From: Oenanthe sinensis
Lineage: Eukaryota > Streptophyta > Magnoliopsida > Apiales > Apiaceae
Assembly: GCA_028671895.1 (NCBI GenBank)
Contig: CM053795.1
Span: 11,615,501-11,679,500 of the forward strand
Reading direction: 5' to 3'
Length of the DNA stretch: 64,000 nucleotides
The notes below the pieces were generated by a model, which was not told where the DNA came from, did no database searches, and saw only the letters and a list, made by a program, of their open reading frames with translations. Of this stretch, positions 1 through 11,725 are shown piece by piece (position 1 is the stretch's first letter; the number at the start of each line of letters is the position of its first letter). The translations under genes and the position numbers were made by a program.

Positions 1-2
1 TA

Positions 3-3000
3 CCTGCTATCTCTCAAATTTCATCTCAACCAAATGTGTCCAGCCAAACACATGAAGTTGTTGATCATCAGGACTCTTGTTTCCCTGGTGAGCCCCATTC
101 AAGTGACTTGGTGCATGACACCTTGTTCACCACTCAGGACACTCCTTTAGATGGTGAGGGAATGCATGCTGAGGCATATCCTGATGACACCATCAAAACC
201 ACAGAGGTTCCAGGAGTTTTTACTTCAGACTCTGTGGGGGCTCAGGCATTTCAAAGCCAAGTGTCTTCACAGACATTGGGTAATCTGGGGGACCTCCACA
301 CCATGCAAATGGCATCCCCTAGACACTCCCCAGTCATTCAAAGACTGTCTCCTCAGGAGAATTCACCTATCCATCCAGTGTCTAATGAATCATCTGAGAA
401 ATTGGATGAGGAAATAGATGCTGAGGGGACTACTGTCACAAGTGGCCCTAGCTCTCACTCTCTGTCACAATGGCTGGAACCTGTGCAACATGACAGGGAT
501 TCAGGACCATCATCTCTTGGTGGGTCACTTTCTGATGAGAAACTAAAGGAATTGTATGGAGATCAGTTGGAGGGCTTCTATCACATTGCTCAGCAGCTTG
601 TGACTTCTCATTTGCCAAACAAAGACTATGCTGCAATCATGCTTGAATATGCAAAAGATCAGGAGGAGTTGAAAGAAAAGAATGCAAATTTGGATGAAAA
701 TGAAGGTGAAAATGTGGATGCCTGGCTGGATGGTAAATCTGCAGTTAGCATGCAAGAAGTTTTGGAGTGGACTAGACAGAAGTATCTCACTTCTCTTGGA
801 TCTTGTGAGAAGATTTTTACTCCAAGTGCCATGTATGATGCAATTCATGAAGCTGCTAAAGTCCAACTGCAATCAAATCACTATCTTGCCAAAGGTGTGC
901 AATCTGAGATAGATGATCACAGAGCTAAAGTAGAGGGCACCTTGAGAGCAATGGAAGACAAACTGAAGCCTGGAGGTCTTCTTGCTCACACTTCAAGAGG
1001 AGATTCAGGAAAGTCCTTCATTCTTCACACCAAAATAGACTCTATGGAAAAGGTGTTTAAGGAAATGGTTCAAGGTCACACAACCATCATAGACAATCAA
1101 AGGAGAATAAACAGTATGGTTGAAGTTCTGTACAAAAACAGGCATGCAGATAGGCTGCCTGAGGATGTGCCTCTACACACCTTATCACCTTTCCAAGTGG
1201 ACCTCTACTATCAGTCAAAGGCCAAGGATGAAGCTGCAAAGGCCTCCACCATTGATACCTTAAATGCCAGAGTGGATTCTCTCACATCCACAGTTTCACA
1301 AATTGTCTCAGATGTTCATAATCTAAAAAATGAGTTTGTCTCTACTTCTGCAAATCAAGGGACTTCTCTTGCCAGCATCTCAGCACAACTCACCTCTCTA
1401 CAATCCCTCATCTCCAACCTAAGCACAACTAGTCAAGCTCCTCCAGCACCTTTGCCAACTCCAAGCTGGACTAAAATTAAGCCAAGTCATTCTTCCTTTC
1501 TCCAAAGTCAAGATATCAACCCTAAGGGGGAGAAGGAAAGGAGAGAAGAAATAGAGGCTGAAAGGCAAAAGGCAGTTATGAGAAAGCTCAGGAGTGAAAT
1601 TTTAAAGCCCAAGCCCAACTCTGACAAGGAGTTTCTTGAACTTCTGCATCATATCAAAAAGCAAGTCCAGGGAAATCATTGGAAATATAAGAAGATGCTT
1701 GAAAATGCTATTGTTGCAGTAAGGGGAGTTAAGTTTGAACAGAATGGACAAATGTTCAAAGAGCCACTCATTCAAATGGAATCTGGCTACTTTAAAGTTT
1801 CAGTTACTCTATTCCAAAGGCTTTCATATACTGAACTGGAATGTCTGTACAAGGGAGTGGAGTTGGTAACCCAGGAAGATGAAGAATTGAAGAAGAAAAT
1901 ATTGGGGCCTCTCCTACCTCTTGCTCTACCTGAATCCTACTGTAGTCCAGATGGTGTGATGTATATGGCTAGAGAAGAAAAACTTGCTCATTTCAGGATC
2001 CCTCAACATCTCAATTCAGGCAACAGAAGTCAAATTATTAACCTAATTGAGTTGATTGAAAAGAAGAAGGTGAAGCAGATAGAGGACAATGAAATTGTAG
2101 TGAAAATGAAAAAGTTTATCTCTGGACAAATCTCTGAATTTGCAAAAGAAGAATTGAAGAACAAAAAGAAAGATGATGACAATGAGGATCAGGACAAGAA
2201 GGATAAAAGGTCTGAATCAAGGAGTGATAAGGAAGGAAAGGGAGAAGACAAGAAGAAGAAGGATGAAGACAAGAAGAAAAGAGACAACTCTGAGGACAAC
2301 AAACAGTATCAAAGAAGAAATTCCTCTAAGCAGCAAGCTGCTGGCACTCATTCTAGTTCACCTACCAAATCTCAGGGTACTAGTGTGATGTCAACAGTTT
2401 CTGAAACTGCAACTGCCATCAAAACTAAATCTCCAAGAAGGATGTTCATGAAAGTTACTGCACATGGAGTGATAAGGAGGGAAATTAAAAAGGAACAGTC
2501 AAAGAAACTGAAGCCAAGCCAACATCTCAAAGTCAACACTGCCACATCAACCAAATTCAAGAACTCTACTAGCTCTTTGCTAGTAAGATGTCCTAAGTGG
2601 AGAAAACAACTCATTGTTCCTGATAAAGGTCTACCTATTAAACCTATTCAAGAAATTGCTGAAACTGACAAGGTGAGGATCAAACTGTGGAAGGCTGACA
2701 GAATTGTCAAGGTAGAAGTCAGAGACAAGAGGATGTTTGTTACTAATGTTGATGGAGAAGAAAGAGGATTTCATCATGACAACAGTGATGCTACCACTCA
2801 TGACATTAGGAGAGTGATTAGCCTGTTTGACAAGAAATGCATGATTAACAAGCTGAGAATGATGGAAATGGCTCAGTACTTGGAAAGGAAGTATCAGAAA
2901 AAGACTGACAAGGTAAGATACATGGAGGAGATGATTGAGAAGAAAAGGAGGGAGGAGGAGAGAGTAGAGCAGTTGTCTGAAGAATTGAGAAGACAGGGTA

Positions 3001-3266
3001 AAAGTAGAGTGTTCAAAGATCCTGACAGAGTTGAATTCAAACTGAGAAGTGGAGTCACTGTCAAAGTTAGACTCAAGTTTGTCCAAGACTATCCAATGCT
3101 CACTCTACAGATTGCTGCAGACATGCTGAAAGATGCAATTTTGATTGAGGAAATCATGGCCAGACAAATGATACTGCAGGCAATTGAAGAAAACAGGGCC
3201 AGGCAAGAAAAGGAAAGAAAAGAAAAATATGATCAGGCAGCTCATCAACAACAACAATATAGGTAG
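3..3266 (+). CDS. Retrotransposon extra ORF (env-like/aORF), large coiled-coil protein, 5' truncated by window edge
   Basis: The frame is open from base 3, so the real start lies outside; the codon at 36 is GTG, not ATG. At least 1087 codons remain before the stop at 3264-3266. The first ~130 visible residues are acidic and Ser/Pro-rich. Heptad-like stretches rich in Leu, Lys and Glu follow, including one near residues 400-465 with Ser/Thr-rich coils. Around 700-760 there is a low-complexity Lys/Asp/Glu tract, and the C-terminal ~150 residues are again strongly charged and end in a Gln run. I see no zinc knuckle, protease, integrase or RT motif and no convincing membrane segment or signal peptide, so the label 'env-like' rests only on position between pol and the LTR. 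The frame is uninterrupted for more than 3.2 kb, implying a young or constrained insertion. Function is unknown. Confidence 0.7.
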   Translation, partial: PAISQISSQPNVSSQTHEVVDHQDSCFPGEPHSSDLVHDTLFTTQDTPLDGEGMHAEAYPDDTIKTTEVPGVFTSDSVGAQAFQSQVSSQTLGNLGDLHTMQMASPRHSPVIQRLSPQENSPIHPVSNESSEKLDEEIDAEGTTVTSGPSSHSLSQWLEPVQHDRDSGPSSLGGSLSDEKLKELYGDQLEGFYHIAQQLVTSHLPNKDYAAIMLEYAKDQEELKEKNANLDENEGENVDAWLDGKSAVSMQEVLEWTRQKYLTSLGSCEKIFTPSAMYDAIHEAAKVQLQSNHYLAKGVQSEIDDHRAKVEGTLRAMEDKLKPGGLLAHTSRGDSGKSFILHTKIDSMEKVFKEMVQGHTTIIDNQRRINSMVEVLYKNRHADRLPEDVPLHTLSPFQVDLYYQSKAKDEAAKASTIDTLNARVDSLTSTVSQIVSDVHNLKNEFVSTSANQGTSLASISAQLTSLQSLISNLSTTSQAPPAPLPTPSWTKIKPSHSSFLQSQDINPKGEKERREEIEAERQKAVMRKLRSEILKPKPNSDKEFLELLHHIKKQVQGNHWKYKKMLENAIVAVRGVKFEQNGQMFKEPLIQMESGYFKVSVTLFQRLSYTELECLYKGVELVTQEDEELKKKILGPLLPLALPESYCSPDGVMYMAREEKLAHFRIPQHLNSGNRSQIINLIELIEKKKVKQIEDNEIVVKMKKFISGQISEFAKEELKNKKKDDDNEDQDKKDKRSESRSDKEGKGEDKKKKDEDKKKRDNSEDNKQYQRRNSSKQQAAGTHSSSPTKSQGTSVMSTVSETATAIKTKSPRRMFMKVTAHGVIRREIKKEQSKKLKPSQHLKVNTATSTKFKNSTSSLLVRCPKWRKQLIVPDKGLPIKPIQEIAETDKVRIKLWKADRIVKVEVRDKRMFVTNVDGEERGFHHDNSDATTHDIRRVISLFDKKCMINKLRMMEMAQYLERKYQKKTDKVRYMEEMIEKKRREEERVEQLSEELRRQGKSRVFKDPDRVEFKLRSGVTVKVRLKFVQDYPMLTLQIAADMLKDAILIEEIMARQMILQAIEENRARQEKERKEKYDQAAHQQQQYR

Positions 3267-3310
3267 GCTTGATATCTTGTATTAATTTGTAAAATTCATC
3301 ATTTTCCAAA

Positions 3311-3321
3311 TTGGGGGAGAT
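3311..3321 (+). other. Polypurine tract of the retrotransposon
   Basis: TTGGGGGAGAT lies immediately before the TGTTGG start of the LTR. This is the normal plus-strand priming site of copia elements and fixes the LTR boundary. Confidence 0.8.
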
Positions 3322-4576
3322 TGTTGGACTTAAATCAAGCCTAGCCTATTTAATTATCTGTCTTGCTGTAACTTAGTTTGTGCTTCTGTAATAGACTAGT
3401 GACTTAGTAATTCATGTGTAATTTGTAACTAGAAGTTTTCTCTGTTTATCTTCAAATTGTAAATTAAGTCAGAAATAAAGTCAGTTAGAAGATTCAAGTT
3501 GAATCATGCAACCAGACAAAGAAGACTGTGAAGAAAATAAAAAGAGAAGTTATCTGAGAATTCTACTAAGGCAAGTTACTTGGTCGAGAAGTCAGCCATT
3601 CGAGAAGTCAGAACTGTAGAAACATTTCGAGAAGTCTCAAAACTTCTATCTGCTTAGTACTCGATCGAGAAGTCAGTCATTCGACAAGTCAGGTATTGAA
3701 TCCAGTCGAGAAGTGTCAATTATGAGGCATTCGAGAAGTGAAAATAAACAATTCGAGAAGCTAGAAAATGGAGCATTCGAGAAGTGATAAGGCTGAGTCA
3801 TTCGAGAAGTCAATATCAAGCATGTATTCGAGAAGTCTAATCTGATCGAGAAGTCATCAAGCTGAGTATGCGATCGAGAAGTCTAGACATTCGAGAAATC
3901 AAGTATTCAGGATCAATCGAGAAGTCACAGCTGTTCGAGAAGTCAATCTCCTTGACTTATCGAACCAATTTCAAGAAGAGTACTCGACTGCAAAAGAAGC
4001 TAGTTTCAAGGAAGAATTGCAGAACAAGACAGATGATGTTGCAGCTCTGTTTATGCAGGATAAGTCAAACCTGCACAGACAGAGACAAGTCTACAATATA
4101 GCTGGGAAGATAAGCCAAGAAAAGTGACAGAAGAGATAAGGCAGGATGGAGCAGACTGTCACTACAGTGTTAGCTAGAAATAGTCATTAGTCAAATGTAA
4201 AGCAATCTCTGTCTATTTCTAGTTTTAGCTAAACTGTCTCATGTGAGCATGTGCACAGGACATGTTGTCTATATACTTTATGCACAGCCACATTTGAAAG
4301 TGTCTTGAGCATTTTTACAATAGTAAGAATCCCAGAACAAGAAGCTGAAATTCAAACTGAATTTCAGATTGTAGCAAAGATCATTCTAATACAAAATTAG
4401 ATTGAAAGTTACATCTGTGTCTATATTATTTCCTGTTATATGTCTTGATAAACACCTTCGTAATTCCATCTGTTCTTCAAGCTTCGAACAAGTTCTTTTC
4501 AAAAACAAGAAAATTTTTGAAGTATACATTCACCCCCCCCCCCCTCTGTAACTTCTGGGCCTCTAAATTCCTAACA
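3322..4576 (+). repeat. 3' LTR of the Sirevirus-like element (1255 bp)
   Basis: It starts TGTTGG right after the polypurine tract and ends CCTAACA, giving near-inverted TG...CA termini. The U3 part (about 3580-3945) carries 16 interspersed copies of a TCGAGAAG motif. A TATA-like stretch (CTATATACTTTATG) lies near 4268-4281, a plausible start region for element transcription, and a C-rich run lies near 4531-4545. The 5' partner is outside the window. Confidence 0.8.
3584..3945 (+). promoter_or_regulatory. Array of 16 TCGAGAAG-type motifs in the LTR U3
   Basis: About 16 copies of an 8-10-base motif, mostly TCGAGAAGTC, recur every ~15-35 bases with unrelated spacers. Nine read TTCGAGAA (for example at 3599, 3626, 3730, 3752, 3776, 3801, 3827, 3890 and 3934), which fits the TTCnnGAA core of heat-shock elements; the rest have A or G before TCGAGAA or a single change. 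The array precedes the TATA-like box of the LTR, where transcription factor sites of retrotransposons sit. Regulation by heat-shock factors is an inference. Confidence 0.55.
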
Positions 4577-6734
4577 CAAAATTTTATTATGTGTTCTACT
4601 AGATGTATTCTACTAAATATTTTAACATAGTATTAAATAATTTTTTTATTTTTATTTTTATTTTGACAAAAATTTAAGATTTTATTATGTGTTCCACTAT
4701 TCTGATATATTCCAATATATTCTATTAAGTATTCTAGTGTAGTATTTAATATTTATTTATTTAGGTCAAGATTCTATTATATGTCTAACTAATTCGATAT
4801 ATTCTACAAAGTATTCTAATATAGTATTTAATATTATTTTATTATATAAATTTTTAAAAATAATATTGATATATAATATTTAGAATAGAATCTTAAAATA
4901 GCTAATACAATAAGCAATTGAATCTTATATTGGAATATGACAAAGTTCTATTATTATATTACAATTCTCTATAGAATACTAAAAAAAATAAAGAAAATAT
5001 ATTAATTAAAATTATAATAAAATTAATTGGTAGTAGAACACTTAGTAGAATCATAATAAAATTTATATTGAAATATTTTGTAAAATCTTAATATTAGAAT
5101 ACAAACATAATTGAACATCTAGTAGAATCTTCGAATAAAATATGATATTCAATATTACTTTAAATACTTAGTGGAATCTTAATGTAATAAAATTAATTGT
5201 TAATAAAACACTTAGTTGAATTCTAATAAATTTTATCTAAAATTTTTTATAAATTTTTTTTTATTAAAATATAATATGAAGTAGAATTCCAAAAAACCTT
5301 GTAAAACACGCAATAAAATCTTACATTAGAATACGAAAGAATACTACTATTACATCACAATTCTCTATAGAATATTAATATAAATAAATAAATTATATTT
5401 TATTTAAAATTATAATATAATAAATATGATATTAAGTATTATTTTGAATACTTAATGGAATCTTAATTAATAAAATTAATTGTTAATTGAAAACTTAGTT
5501 GAATCCTAACAAATTTTATACTAAAATATTTTATAAAAAACTTAAATTGAAATATAATATATAGTAGAATTCTAAAACACCTAGTAGAACATGCAATAAA
5601 ATCTTACATTAGAATACGAAAGAATACTACTATTACATCACAATTCTCTATAGAATATTAATATAGATAAATAAATAAATTATATTTTATTTAAAATTAT
5701 AATAAAATAAATTGTTAATGGAATACTTACTAGATTCCTATTAAGATATTATGTATTAAATAGAATATTTAATAGAATCTTAATATCAGTATTTTTAAAA
5801 ATATTTATAGTTTAATCAAAATAGAAAACCTAGTAGAACACGCAATAAAATCTTACATTAGAATACGAAAGAATACTACTATTACATCACAATTCTCTAT
5901 AGAATATTAATATAAATAAATAAATTATATTTTATTTAAAATTATAATATAATAAATATGATATTAAGGATTATTTTGAATACTTAATGGAATCTTAATG
6001 TAATAAAATTAATTGTTAATTGAAAACTTAGTTGAATCCTAACAAATTTTATACTAAAATATTTTATAAAAAACTTAAATTGAAATATAATATATAGTAG
6101 AATTCTAAAACACCTAGTAGAACATGCAATAAAATCTTACATTAGAATACGAAAGAATACTACTATTACATCACAATTCTCTATAGAATATTAATATAGA
6201 TAAATAAATAAATTATATTTTATTTAAATTTATAATAAAATAAATTGTTAATGGAATACTTACTAGAATCCTAATACGATATTATGTATTAAATAGAATA
6301 TTTAATAGAATCTTAATATCAGTATTTTTAAAAATATTTTATATTTTAATCAAAATATAAAATAATAAAATTTGAATAGATTATGCAATATAATACTTAG
6401 TAGAATCCATATAGAATCTTAAATCTGCATTTTAATAATGATATTTAATAAATATATTATTAACAAATTTAATAACGTTTAGTAAAACATGTAATTTAAT
6501 TCTATCAAAAAATTGAATAAGAAAGGTTTAATTAAAATTGATATGTAATTAATTGTTCATTTAAGAGGATAGATTGAAATTAGATACATGTATATATTGA
6601 AATAATCAAAGTTACTATTATGTCCATCCAATTAAAGTTAGGTGAATAACAATGACCACCAGATTAAAATCAAATCAATGGATCACAAGTGTACCTTAGT
6701 TTTCTCTCAAAAACAAGTTTTCTCTTGAGCGGTC

Positions 6735-6738
<4 letters not shown>
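4577..6738. repeat. AT-rich degenerate repeat region
   Basis: About 2.1 kb of very AT-rich DNA built from variants of short phrases such as TAGTAGAATC, AATACTTAGT and TTCTACTA, on both strands. No ORF longer than chance occurs. It contains a clear 533-bp tandem duplication listed separately. It looks like satellite-like or decayed repeat DNA rather than a gene. Confidence 0.6.
5290..6360. repeat. Tandem duplication, ~533-bp unit, each unit containing two related half-repeats
   Basis: The phrase CAATAAAATCTTACATTAG occurs at 5311, 5594, 5843 and 6127. Spacing is 283, 249 and 284 bp, so copies 1 and 3, and 2 and 4, are ~533 bp apart and share long near-identical flanks (the stretch with CACAATTCTCTATAG and the AATATCAGTATTTTTAAAAA tail). 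This is a two-copy higher-order repeat made of two diverged sub-units. Confidence 0.8.

Positions 6739-6798
<60 letters not shown>
6739..6798. repeat. (AT)n microsatellite, ~60 bp
   Basis: Uninterrupted alternating AT. The Tyr-Ile repeat that it encodes is not a gene. Confidence 0.95.
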
Positions 6799-6800
<2 letters not shown>

Positions 6801-8431
6801 TTGCTTACTCTTATATGCAAAACAAGAAAGAACACAATATAGTTTTACATAAAAACTCATTTAAATTCTAATTTTAACATCGATTATGCCTTTTTTATGA
6901 ATAATAATAGATTCTAACATGAAGTTAACAACAAATTAGAATTAAACATAATATGTTTATATGTAAATTTCATTGTTACAAAAACATATACTCCGTATAA
7001 GATGTTATACTGGATTTTATGTTAGATTCTGTAACATTTGATTTTTAAAATTTAGATGAGATTCAATATTAGATTTGATATGTTAAGCTTAATTATTGTT
7101 AAATTTTGTGATTCTAATATTAATAATCGAATTTTTGTAAAAAAAATGAGGTCTTATAAAGGTGTTTTTCCATTTAAGGTGTTCTTGTGCAACCCTATAT
7201 ATACATATAAAAAGAATATTATAAATTAAAATAATTAAAAATATAATAATATATTTAAACATAGAAAAGTATCATACAAACATTTCCTTTTATATATATA
7301 TAACAAAAATATTTCATTATTTTAGTATATTTCTATAAATAAGTAGTATATATTAAAACAATCTATATTAAAATAATTATATTGTAGTTAATCTACATGG
7401 TTAATAATAAAATGAGTATTATTTTCACATTTAATATTATATAAAGTTAAAAATATTAAAATTTAAAATTTAAATTATAATATGAAATAAATTATTATAA
7501 AATTATAACTAATATGTATTTTAAATATTTAAAAAGTGACTTGTGCATAGCACGAGATTTATATTATTAAATTTATATGAAAGGATAATTTGGTCTCAAC
7601 GTCTATGTCAATAAGATGTACCGGGTATGTAAATATCAGCTCTGTCAAAAATATACAAGCCTCGTTTTTCTTTCTTTTCTGTTTTGACATGAAATTTAAA
7701 TATTCTTTGCCAATTTTGAAGTAAAAACAGTGACCAGCCAAGCGGTTTGAATATGGCTGTAAAATGATGAAAATAATTTATCTTAAAAATATGCAAGCCC
7801 ATGTCTAACATTTTTTTAAATAAAAATCTTCAATTATTAAATTTTGGTTTCCTAAATAAGATTTTTTGGGACTGCAATGCTAGGCCTCAAATTGGATCCA
7901 AAAAAATTCATTATATTTCTTACTTCTATTTATTGGGAAAAATCGATAGCAAATTAATAACTTAATATATGGATTTTTTAAAAAAAAATGTTTTTGGAAG
8001 GTGTAACATTTTGAAATTTTTTAACCACGTGTGAAAAAAACTAAAAGTTGCAATAAATTGAATAATGCAAATTTATTTATCTAAGGGACACATGATGAAA
8101 TATATTTTATATAATTTAAATTGCATCCGAGTGAAGAATTAAAATAATTAATCTTTCATAAAATATGATTATGAAATTGATTTTTATTCCGTCAATATTC
8201 TATATCATTTTTATTTAAGTTTAATACTATACTGGATCAATTAAATTTCAAAATAAAATATTTTAGGGGAAAATAATTAAATATACATTTTATTTTTATA
8301 GAATATATAGAGAAATAGATGTATAGATAATAGATACACTCTCCGATTATTATCCTGTGTCTCTCAGTCTCACTCACACGTACATATAACATATCTGTGT
8401 ATGATGCAGAAGAAGCTTGTATGATTCCCTA
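6799..8431. other. AT-rich intergenic region and MOC1 upstream region
   Basis: No coding potential is seen. The last ~100 bases before the MOC1 start (from about 8335) become less AT-rich, with pyrimidine-rich CTCTCAGTCTCACTCAC at 8360-8376 that looks like a plant 5' UTR. No clear TATA box is placed with confidence. Confidence 0.4.
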
Positions 8432-11400
8432 ATGGAAGTTAATGGTATAAAAATACACCCAATAGTAGTATCTTCATACCCATCACATTCCATGAACTCA
8501 ATTGCTCCCAATTATTTTAGAGCAGCATCAGCATCAATTCGCTTAAGCCCATTTAGGTGTTTATGTGCCAGTACTAGAAATTTAAAGACAGCCCAAGTAC
8601 CCAAAATCACTAAAACAACAAATGGGTCGAAAAGTGTTAAGGCCAAAGTATCAGAGTCTGTGCTGAGAGAAAAGTGGTTGGATTCTCTGAGTAGTCCTGT
8701 TGGTGGTGGTTCAGACACAGTTGAGTTGGGTAGTAATGGAAGTCCTGAGTGGGTTATTGGGGTTGACCCTGATGTTTCTGGTGCTTTGGCTCTTTTGAAA
8801 ACTGATCATTCTGGCTTTTCTGCTCAGGTATATCTCTTTGCTTCTTTCTTTTTAAGTGTTGATTAGTACACTTTTTTTTATTACACTTCTTTCTTTTTTA
8901 TGATGAGCTTTATGTTTGTGAATTGTTATTTTAGTACAATTTTTTTTATTAAAGAGGCAATGTGATTATGATGAGCTTTATGTTTATGTTTGTGAATTGT
9001 TATTTGTTAAGTTACCAACTCTCTGCAGGTGTGATGTCATACTTGTACTTATGTGGTGTAGTGTTAGTTAGTTGTGACAATCGGGTCAATTCCCGTGTCT
9101 TCGAGGTAAGTCCGAATCCGTATCACAAATAAGTCTAGAGTACATTGTCCCAAATGCAACAATTTGAGTAATTCACATAAGTCCATCATAGGCCCCTAAA
9201 AGATCATGATTTGTTGTTGCACTTGGTAGTGTTACTTATGCTAATAGACTGAACTAAAGTCTCCACAATACTCTATGTGAGATTGGGGTGTTATATAAAC
9301 TCCCTCGCTTAAATCCCCGACGTCCTCGTACCTATTGTGGAATAATACCGGCTTATTTCGTGTCCCCACCTTTGGATCTTTGTCCATTGTGGGATAAAAC
9401 TACCAATCTTCGTGTCCCCACCTTCAATTCCTTGATGAATTAAGTTTTCGAGAGTTGGATCTGAATTCCATATGTGACATAAGGGTCAAATTATGAGCCT
9501 TTTTTGAAATCGGGTCAAGTCCCAAATTTTTATCACAGATAAGCCAGAGTAAGGCGAGACAAATCTCTCACATTAGGTCAATGGAAAAACACAGGAAATC
9601 TCTTCTAAAACTTCCTCTTTGCTCAAATCATAGTCTCCTAGTGCGGCTCTAATAAAAGTTACGTAGAATGGGTTTAATAGATATATTGTATATATATTAG
9701 TACAAGCCATAATTGACAAGATAAAATTGGTGCGTGAGAATTTCCAAATTGATCAAAGCGACAAAAGAGCTATGCAGATATATGATGAAAATCTTTGGAG
9801 TTTAGTGTTGGTGATCATGTTTTTCTTCGGGTTTCACCACGGAGAGCAGTGAAGCGATTTGGTAAGAAAGGGAAACTTAGTCCTCATTTTGTTGGTCTGT
9901 ATGAGATATTGCAACGTATTGGTCCTGTTGCTTATAGAGTTGCATTGCCTTCTTATTTGTCATATATACACAATGTGTTCCATGTATCTTGTCTTCGTAT
10001 CCGGATCCATCTCATGTGCTTAGTTATGAACCAAATCAAATTCACGATGATTTGTCCTACGATGAAACTCTAATTCAGAATTTGGATCTCAAAGATAAGT
10101 TGTTTAGGAAACAAACCATTCCATTAGTTAAGGTGTTGTGGCGCAATCACTTGGTTGAGGAAGCGACTTGGGAGATTGAGAAGGATATGCATGAAAAATA
10201 TCCTGAACTTTTCGTACAAGGTACGTGTTAGTTAAATTGCGAGGACGAAATTTTTATAAGGGGGGAAGGATATACATATACGTATATTAATTATATAATA
10301 TATATAGGCTTAGGTTCAACGAGGAACTCCCTTATTTGAGTAACTGAGAAACCAACAACAAATATAATTACAGAACACATGAAAAAATTACCGAACATAA
10401 AAAAAATTACGGAACACAAAGAACAATCACAAAACAAATAAAAAAATTACATAACATACAAAAAATATAGAACACAAAATTACAGAACACTATTCACAGC
10501 ATTAGTGTTCTGTAATTTGTGTTCTATATTTTTTTGTATATTATGTAATTTTTTGTTTGTTTTGCGATTATTTTTTGTGTTCTATGATTTTTTGTATGTT
10601 CTGGAGTTTTTTATAGTTATTTGTTAATCAAAATCATATAAAATATGAATTGGTTCATCGATTACTCAAATAAGTAGTTCCTTGCTGCGCCTTACTCAAT
10701 ATATATATATGTGTATGTATGTATATATATATATATATATTAGTTATCTTAATTATAATTAGAATAGAAGTATGAATAATATAAAGATTTATATATTATC
10801 CTATTTCTATTAGGTATTTGAAAAATAGAATATATATATATCAATAAATATATATATATATATACAGGGTCCGGTACCTGACAATCCACTACAATCAGCT
10901 TTTTAACCATTGGATCAATAATTCAACGATCAGAATTATAATAAACTTTTTACCGCCCTAAAAAAATCACGGATAGGCTACTATTCGCTAATATTTTCCG
11001 CGGAATGGTGAATTTGTAATACTCACTTCTCGGTAAAAAGAGTGGATAGTATGAAATCATAAAACCCATCCCTTTACCTTTTCTTCTCTCTTCTAAAGAA
11101 TGAGAAGAAGATGATCGAGTCAAAAACCAGAAAGAAGATGCCGGATCTATTCATATCTACCCACAACACATCCTCATAGAAATAAACTTATCTCTCTCAA
11201 TCTATCTCTCATCTATGCACACAATACATACAATCTCATTACATACACAAAAGTTCATTAAAAAACCATTGGTTCCCATATTAATCTTACCCATTTCATC
11301 CAACACTCACATCTATTTTTACTATAACTCAATGTTTTATTTCCGTGTATAATCAGTCATTTAGAATTTCCAATGCCTTTTTGTTATCCACGACGATGCT

Positions 11401-11675
11401 CTAACTTGACCATTTTATTTTGGATGGGAGGTTCTGGTACCGGGAGTTGACCCCGCCGCACAAAGCAAGAGAAAAGAAAGAAATTGAGAAGAAAGAAAAG
11501 TGAAGTGAGAGGTTTTAGGGTTTCTAGGATCTTCCACGCTCCGCGAAAAATATTAGAAGATAGTAACCTATCCGTGGTTTTTTTTAGGAGTGATAAAAAA
11601 GATTTGTTATAATCCTGATCGTTGAATTATTGATCCAATGGTTAAAAAATTGATTGTTGTGTAAATTGTCCATGA

Positions 11676-11725
<50 letters not shown>

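Larger units (their letters stand above)
1..4576 (+). mobile_element. 3' part of a copia-type (Sirevirus-like) LTR retrotransposon
   Basis: Three elements in order show this: a long ORF reaching the left edge, a purine-rich tract TTGGGGGAGAT at 3311-3321, and directly after it a TG...CA bounded LTR (TGTTGG at 3322, CCTAACA ending at 4576). The 5' LTR, primer site, gag and pol would lie left of the window, so target-site duplication and age cannot be judged. In plants an extra ORF between pol and the 3' LTR is typical of the Sirevirus lineage of Ty1/copia, hence the assignment; it is an inference because no reverse transcriptase is visible here. A non-autonomous element carrying the ORF is the alternative. 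Confidence 0.75.

Noticed and set aside
2372..3086. Minus-strand ORFs inside the retrotransposon ORF
   Set aside because: They mirror the Lys/Glu-rich codons of the sense strand and show no domain.
3584..3945. Regularly spaced short repeats that resemble a CRISPR array
   Set aside because: Repeats are only ~10 bp, spacing is irregular, no cas genes are near, and it lies in a plant LTR.
6689..6871. ORF with a long Tyr-Ile repeat
   Set aside because: It is a translation of an (AT)n microsatellite.
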